Positions 34,500 to 39,066 of a DNA stretch of 39,066 nucleotides are shown here, piece after piece. The stretch comes from Bradyrhizobium sp. ORS 375 (GTDB lineage Bacteria; Pseudomonadota; Alphaproteobacteria; Rhizobiales; Xanthobacteraceae). Made by a program: the position numbers and the translations under genes. The DNA is taken from assembly GCF_000239775.1 (NCBI RefSeq), contig NZ_CAFI01000195.1, positions 1 through 39,066 of the forward strand. The letters run 5' to 3'. Numbering within the stretch: the stretch's first letter is position 1; every line of letters starts with the position of its first letter. The notes beneath the pieces were generated by a model, which was not told where the DNA came from, did not search any database, and saw only the letters and a program-made list of their open reading frames with translations.

Positions 34500-35693
34500 A
34501 TGTCTCGTCTTCGCGCGCCGCTGCTCGGCAGTGCCTTGATGCTTGCAGCGGCCTTGCCGCTGGCTGGCTGCAACGAAACCACTCCCGCCCAGGCTTCCGC
34601 AAACGATCAGGTCGTCGTTCCCGACGTCGGCATCATCACCGTCGAGCAGAAGGCGCGGGCGATCGTCCGCGAGCTGCCCGGCCGCATCGCGCCGACCCGC
34701 GTGTCCGATGTGCGGCCGCGCGTGTCCGGCATCATCGTCGAGCGGCTGTTCCGCCAGGGCAGCGAGGTGAAGGCCGGCGATCCGCTCTATCGGATCGATC
34801 CGAAACCGTTCGAGGTGGAGATCCTGTCGAGCCGCGCCGCACTCTCCAAGGCCGAGGCGGTGCATGAGCGCGCCGTGCAGCAGGCGAACCGCATCGCGCA
34901 GCTGTTCAAGGAGCGCGCTGCGCCCGCCGTGGAGAATGAGAAGGCGATCTCCGGGGAGCGCGAGGCCGCGGCCGACATCGAGGCCCGCAAGGCGGACCTC
35001 GCGCGCGCCCAGCTCAATCTCGACTACGCCACCGTGCGCGCGCCGATCGACGGCATCGTCGGCGCGGCCCAGGTCAGCGAAGGCGCGATCGCTGTGCAGA
35101 ACGAGACCTCGCTGGTGACGATCCAGCAGCTCGACCCGATCTACGCCGACTTCACCCAGTCCGTCAGCGAGCTCAACCGCCTGCGCCGCGCTTTCGAGTC
35201 CGGCGATCTCGACCAGATCGCGCCCGACGCGATCAAGGTCCGCCTCGTGCTCGATGACGGCACGCCCTATTCGATTCCCGGCCGGCTGCTGTTCTCCGAC
35301 GCCAAGGTCGACGCGGCGACCGGCCAGGTCACGCTGCGCGGCGAGTTCGCCAATCCGAAGCGCGAGCTGCTGCCCGGCATGTATGTCCGCGTCCGCATCG
35401 AGCAGGGCATCGACAGCGATTCCGTCGCGGTGCCGCAGCAGGCGGTGCAGCGCAACGCCGCCGGCGGCTCCGAGGTCTACGTCATTCGCGACGACAACCG
35501 CGCGATCGCGCGCCCGATCCGCACCGGCCCGGTGCAGGACGGCCTGGTGCTGATCACCGACGGCCTGCGCGCCGGCGACAAGGTCGTGGTCGACGGCTTC
35601 CAGAAATTCGCCGCCGGCGACAAGGTCGCGCCGCAGACCTGGACGGAGGTCAGTTCGGCGACCCAGCTCGAAACCAAATCTGCGTCGCGGTAA
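34500..35693 (+). CDS. RND efflux periplasmic adaptor lipoprotein (AcrA/MexA family)
   Basis: Membrane fusion protein linking the RND pump to an outer-membrane channel. The ATG at 34500 gives 397 residues beginning MSRLRAPLLG and a lipobox LAGC with the acylated cysteine at about 24, so it should be a lipoprotein; the frame is open 30 residues further up but that part has no signal character. The adaptor order is visible: lipoyl half-motifs (about 60-100 and 165-205, with VRAPIDGIVGAAQVSEGA), the alpha-hairpin between them (about 110-165) and the beta-barrel and membrane-proximal domains to the end. The pump gene follows 6 bases later. Confidence 0.94.
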   Translation: MSRLRAPLLGSALMLAAALPLAGCNETTPAQASANDQVVVPDVGIITVEQKARAIVRELPGRIAPTRVSDVRPRVSGIIVERLFRQGSEVKAGDPLYRIDPKPFEVEILSSRAALSKAEAVHERAVQQANRIAQLFKERAAPAVENEKAISGEREAAADIEARKADLARAQLNLDYATVRAPIDGIVGAAQVSEGAIAVQNETSLVTIQQLDPIYADFTQSVSELNRLRRAFESGDLDQIAPDAIKVRLVLDDGTPYSIPGRLLFSDAKVDAATGQVTLRGEFANPKRELLPGMYVRVRIEQGIDSDSVAVPQQAVQRNAAGGSEVYVIRDDNRAIARPIRTGPVQDGLVLITDGLRAGDKVVVDGFQKFAAGDKVAPQTWTEVSSATQLETKSASR

Positions 35694-35699
35694 GTCCCG

Positions 35700-38600
35700 A
35701 TGCCGAGCTTCTTCATCGACAGGCCGATCTTCGCCTGGGTGGTCGCGCTGTTCATCTGCCTGATCGGCGCGATCGCGATTCCGCTGTTGGCGGTGGCGCA
35801 ATATCCGATCATCGCGCCGCCCTCGATCTCGATCTCGACCAGCTACCCCGGCGCGTCGCCGGAGAACCTCTACAACAGCGTCACGCGGCTGATCGAGGAG
35901 GAGCTCAACGGCGCCTCCGGCATCCTCAATTTCGAATCGACCAGCGATTCGCTGGGCCAGGTCGAGATCACCGCGAACTTCGTGCCGGGGACGTCGACCA
36001 ACGACGCCTCGGTCGAGGTGCAGAACCGCCTCAAGCGGGTCGAGGCGCGGCTGCCGCGCGCGGTCATCCAGCAGGGCATCCTGGTCGAGGAAGCCTCTGC
36101 CGCGGTGCTGCAGATCATCACCCTACAATCGACCGACGGCAGCCTCGACGAGGTCGGCCTCGGCGACTTCATGATCCGCAACGTGCTCGGCGAAATCCGC
36201 CGCATCCCCGGCGTCGGTCGCGCCACCTTGTATTCGACCGAGCGCTCGCTGCGCGTCTGGCTCGATCCGGCCAAGCTGATCGGCTACGGCCTCACCGCCG
36301 ATGACGTCACCAAGGCGATCGGCGCGCAGAATGCGCAAGTGGCCTCCGGCAGCATCGGCGCCGAGCCGGCCACGACCGTGCAGCGCACCTCCGCGCTGGT
36401 GCTGGTCAAGGGCCAGCTCGATTCGCCAGACGAGTTCGGCGCGATCATCCTGCGCGCCAATGCCGACGGCTCGACGGTGCGGCTGCGCGACGTCGCGCGC
36501 ATCGAGATCGGCGGCCTCAGCTATCAGTTCAACACCCGCCTCAACGGCAAGCCGACCGCGGGTCTATCCGTGCTGCTGTCCCCGACCGGCAACGCGCTGG
36601 CGACCGCCAGCGCGGTCGAGGCCAAGATGAAGGAGCTGTCGCGCTTCTTCCCGTCCAACATCACCTATGAGATCCCCTACGACATCACGCCGGTGGTGAA
36701 GGCCTCGATCAAGCGCGTGCTGATGACCCTGGTCGAAGCGGTGGTGCTGGTGTTCGTGGTGATGTTCCTGTTCCTGCAGAATATCCGCTACACCATCATC
36801 CCGACCATCGTCGTGCCAGTCGCGCTGCTCGGTACTTGCGCCACGCTGATGCTGGTCGGCTACTCCATCAACATGCTGACGATGTTCGGCATGGTGCTCG
36901 CGGTCGGCATCCTCGTCGACGACGCCATCGTCGTGGTCGAGAACGTCGAGCGCATCATGAGCGAGGAGGGGTTGTCGCCGAAGGAGGCGACGCGCAAGGC
37001 GATGGGCCAGATCACCGGCGCGATCATCGGCATCACGCTGGTGCTGATGGCGGTGTTCGTGCCGATGGCGTTCTTCCCCGGCTCGGTCGGCATCATCTAC
37101 CGGCAATTCTCGGTCACTATGGTCGCGGCGATCGGCTTCTCGGCGCTGCTGGCGCTGTCGCTGACTCCCGCGCTGTGCGCGACCCTGCTGAAGCCGGTCG
37201 AGGCTGGGCACGGCCACGCCAAGACCGGCGTGTTCGGCTGGTTCAACCGCTTCATGGATGTCAGCCGCACCAAATACACCGGCGTGGTCGGCGGCGCGCT
37301 GAAGCGCACCGGACGGCTGATGCTGATCTACGCGATCTTCATTGTCGGCCTGTCCTGGGCCTTCATCCAGCTGCCTGGCGGCTTCCTGCCGGTCGACGAC
37401 CAGGGCTTCATCACGACAGACGTCCATACCCCGGCGGATTCGTCCTACGCGCGGACGCAAGCTGCGGTGGAAGCCGTCGAGAAGTATCTCGCCAAGCGCG
37501 ACGGCATCGACGACGTCACCTTCCTCACCGGCTTCAGCTATGCCGGCCAGGGCGTCAACACCGCGCAGGCCTTCATCTCGCTGAAGGACTGGTCGGAGCG
37601 CGGCAAGCACGACAGCGCCGCGGCGCTGGTCGCCGACATCAACCGCGATCTCGCCGGCCTGCGCGATGCGAAGATCACCGCGCTGCAGCCGCCTCCGATC
37701 GACAATCTCGGCAACTCCTCGGGCTTCAGCTTCCGCCTGCAGGACCGCGGCCAGAAAGGCTATACCGCGCTCGTCGCGGCCGCGGATCAGCTGATTGCGG
37801 AAGCCAATGCCAGCCCGGTGCTGCAGAAGGTCTATGTCGAAGGCCTGCCGCAGGGTCCCCAGGTCAATCTGATGATCGACCGTGAGAAGGCCGGCGCCTT
37901 CGGCGTCACCTTCGAGGACATCAACAACACGATCTCGACCAATCTGGGCTCGAACTACGTCAACGACTTCCCCAACCGAGGCCGCATGCAGCGCGTCGTG
38001 GTGCAGGCCGACCGCATCAGCCGCATGAACGCGGACGACATCCTCAACTACAGCGTCAAGAACGCCAAGGGTCAGCTGGTGCCGTTCTCGTCCTTCGCGA
38101 CCATTCAGTGGGCCAAGGGACCGACCCAGATCGCCGGCTTCAACTACTATCCCGCGATCCGCATCTCCGGTGAGGCGAGGCCGGGCTTCACCTCGGGCGA
38201 TGCGCTCAACGAGATGGAGCGGCTCGCCGCCAAGCTGCCGCGCGGCTTCGGCTATGAATGGACCGGCCAGTCGCTGCAGGAGAAGCTCTCAGGCTCGCAG
38301 GCGCCGCTGCTGCTCGGCCTGTCCGCGCTGGTCGTGTTCCTGTGCCTCGCCGCGCTGTACGAGAGCTGGACGATTCCGCTGGCGGTGCTGCTGACGGTGC
38401 CGCTCGGCATCCTCGGCGCCGTCGTCGCCGCCAACCTGCGGGGCCTGTCCAACGACGTCTACTTCACGGTGGCGCTGATCACGATCATCGGCCTCGCCGC
38501 GAAGGACGCGATCCTGATCATCGAGTTCGCCAAGGATCTGCGCGCCCACGGCAAGCCGCTGGTCGCCGCGACGATCGAGGCCTGCTCGCTGCGCTTCCGC

Positions 38601-38852
38601 CCGATCATCATGACCGGCCTCGCCTTCGTCTGCGGCGTGCTGCCGATGTCGATGGCGACAGGCGCCGGCGGCGCCAGCCAGCAGGCGCTCGGCACCAACG
38701 TGATGGGCGGCATGATCGCGGTGGTGATCCTGGCCCTCTTGATGGTGCCGGTGTTCTTCGTCTCGGTGCAGCGCGTGCTGGCGGGCGATCGGGAGAAGGC
38801 GCCAGCGGCAGAGCGCGGGGCGTACGGGCCGCCGGCGCCGGTGAAGCCGTAG
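35700..38852 (+). CDS. RND multidrug efflux pump, HAE-1 family (AcrB/MexB-like)
   Basis: A 1050-residue inner-membrane proton/drug antiporter, full length for HAE-1. The N-terminus MPSFFIDRPIFAWVVA is the family start. Membrane blocks flank two periplasmic porter regions. The proton-relay aspartates are in GILVDDAIVVVENVER (around 402-417), and the lysine in AAKDAILIIEFAKD (around 936-949) is the expected partner. It forms a two-gene operon with the adaptor; no outer-membrane factor or TetR-type regulator is in the window, so it must share a TolC-like protein from elsewhere. Substrates cannot be read from sequence. Confidence 0.96.
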   Translation: MPSFFIDRPIFAWVVALFICLIGAIAIPLLAVAQYPIIAPPSISISTSYPGASPENLYNSVTRLIEEELNGASGILNFESTSDSLGQVEITANFVPGTSTNDASVEVQNRLKRVEARLPRAVIQQGILVEEASAAVLQIITLQSTDGSLDEVGLGDFMIRNVLGEIRRIPGVGRATLYSTERSLRVWLDPAKLIGYGLTADDVTKAIGAQNAQVASGSIGAEPATTVQRTSALVLVKGQLDSPDEFGAIILRANADGSTVRLRDVARIEIGGLSYQFNTRLNGKPTAGLSVLLSPTGNALATASAVEAKMKELSRFFPSNITYEIPYDITPVVKASIKRVLMTLVEAVVLVFVVMFLFLQNIRYTIIPTIVVPVALLGTCATLMLVGYSINMLTMFGMVLAVGILVDDAIVVVENVERIMSEEGLSPKEATRKAMGQITGAIIGITLVLMAVFVPMAFFPGSVGIIYRQFSVTMVAAIGFSALLALSLTPALCATLLKPVEAGHGHAKTGVFGWFNRFMDVSRTKYTGVVGGALKRTGRLMLIYAIFIVGLSWAFIQLPGGFLPVDDQGFITTDVHTPADSSYARTQAAVEAVEKYLAKRDGIDDVTFLTGFSYAGQGVNTAQAFISLKDWSERGKHDSAAALVADINRDLAGLRDAKITALQPPPIDNLGNSSGFSFRLQDRGQKGYTALVAAADQLIAEANASPVLQKVYVEGLPQGPQVNLMIDREKAGAFGVTFEDINNTISTNLGSNYVNDFPNRGRMQRVVVQADRISRMNADDILNYSVKNAKGQLVPFSSFATIQWAKGPTQIAGFNYYPAIRISGEARPGFTSGDALNEMERLAAKLPRGFGYEWTGQSLQEKLSGSQAPLLLGLSALVVFLCLAALYESWTIPLAVLLTVPLGILGAVVAANLRGLSNDVYFTVALITIIGLAAKDAILIIEFAKDLRAHGKPLVAATIEACSLRFRPIIMTGLAFVCGVLPMSMATGAGGASQQALGTNVMGGMIAVVILALLMVPVFFVSVQRVLAGDREKAPAAERGAYGPPAPVKP

Positions 38853-38863
38853 ACGACCACAAT

Positions 38864-38885
38864 GGCTCGGTCGGCCGATTGAGCC
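38864..38885 (+). terminator. Hairpin after the RND operon
   Basis: GGCTCGGTCGG and CCGATTGAGCC pair with two G-T wobbles, starting 12 bases past the pump stop. There is no T-run, so if it terminates it is probably Rho-dependent or acts as 3' stabiliser. Confidence 0.4.
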
Positions 38886-38939
38886 CACAATCTCGCCGCG
38901 CGATCGGTCCGCTCCCCTCCCCCTTGCGGGCTACCGGAT

Positions 38940-39066
38940 TCACACATCGCCTCGCGTGAGGAGGTTTGCGCCGCGCTTCATGGCCTGGAACTCAAGCCAC
39001 CCCTCGTACATGACGATGGGGCCGGGCTTTCCGTAGTAGCCGGTCCATCCGCCGAGGCGGGCGCAG
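38940..39066 (-). mobile_element. IS4/Tn5-type transposase, C-terminal fragment (5' part beyond window)
   Basis: Reading leftward from the edge, 41 codons end in TGA at 38940-38942. The peptide contains ARLGGWTGYYGKPGPIVMY and then EGWLEFQAMKRGANLL, which matches in pattern the C-terminal dimerisation segment of IS4-family (Tn5-like) transposases. The main catalytic part lies outside the window, so whether the gene is intact is unknown. The left end of the element should fall between 38852 and 38940. I cannot place its terminal inverted repeat without the other end. Confidence 0.75.

Overview
The window reads as chromosome of an alphaproteobacterium, most likely a Bradyrhizobium or a close relative such as Rhodopseudomonas. 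The basis is the high GC content, an RcdA-type DUF1465 gene, alphaproteobacterial DUF459, DUF1192 and DUF1465 proteins, a cysteine-free L31, and an intergenic palindromic repeat of a type I associate with Bradyrhizobium. The genus is inferred from sequence character, not from a search. Most of the window looks like ordinary core or semi-core chromosome, packed with operons. The clear mobile signature is a transposase C-terminus running off the right edge.

Left part (1-7.7 kb): a membrane-anchored DUF459/SGNH-like protein (cut by the left edge); a fused copper nitrite reductase carrying N-terminal haem-c and cupredoxin domains; a secreted lytic murein transglycosylase with a perfect CtrA-type box upstream; galU; and a membrane diguanylate cyclase converging on galU across a long hairpin.

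Middle part (7.8-20.8 kb): a small TTG-start protein, then a complete peptide-type (Opp/Dpp) ABC importer with two tandem paralogous Tat-exported binding proteins, two permeases and two ATPases. Next come a chemoreceptor ending in a c-di-GMP-binding PilZ domain, and a feruloyl-CoA synthase divergent from a MarR regulator. The space between those last two is rich in inverted repeats.

Right-middle part (20.9-30.1 kb): a 7TM-PAS-GGDEF-EAL protein with a degenerate GGDEF site, a quinone oxidoreductase, a DUF1192 gene, a candidate small RNA with an anti-Shine-Dalgarno loop and a textbook terminator, rcdA, rpmE, an MsbA-like ABC exporter, a small membrane protein and two tandem copies of the palindromic repeat.

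Right part (29.7-39 kb): an ExbB/MotA-like, MotB/OmpA-like and GNAT operon; a DUF1295 plus cyclopropane-synthase-like pair; an RND efflux adaptor and pump; and the IS4/Tn5-type transposase end.

Two themes recur. Three c-di-GMP proteins (cyclase, PilZ chemoreceptor, EAL protein) lie within 18 kb. Candidate CtrA sites stand upstream of the lytic transglycosylase, the chemoreceptor and rcdA, which would tie these genes to the cell cycle. I see no CRISPR array, tRNA or rRNA, and no clear anti-phage island. The most unusual items are the four-domain nitrite reductase, the PilZ chemoreceptor, the candidate sRNA and the compound palindromic repeats.
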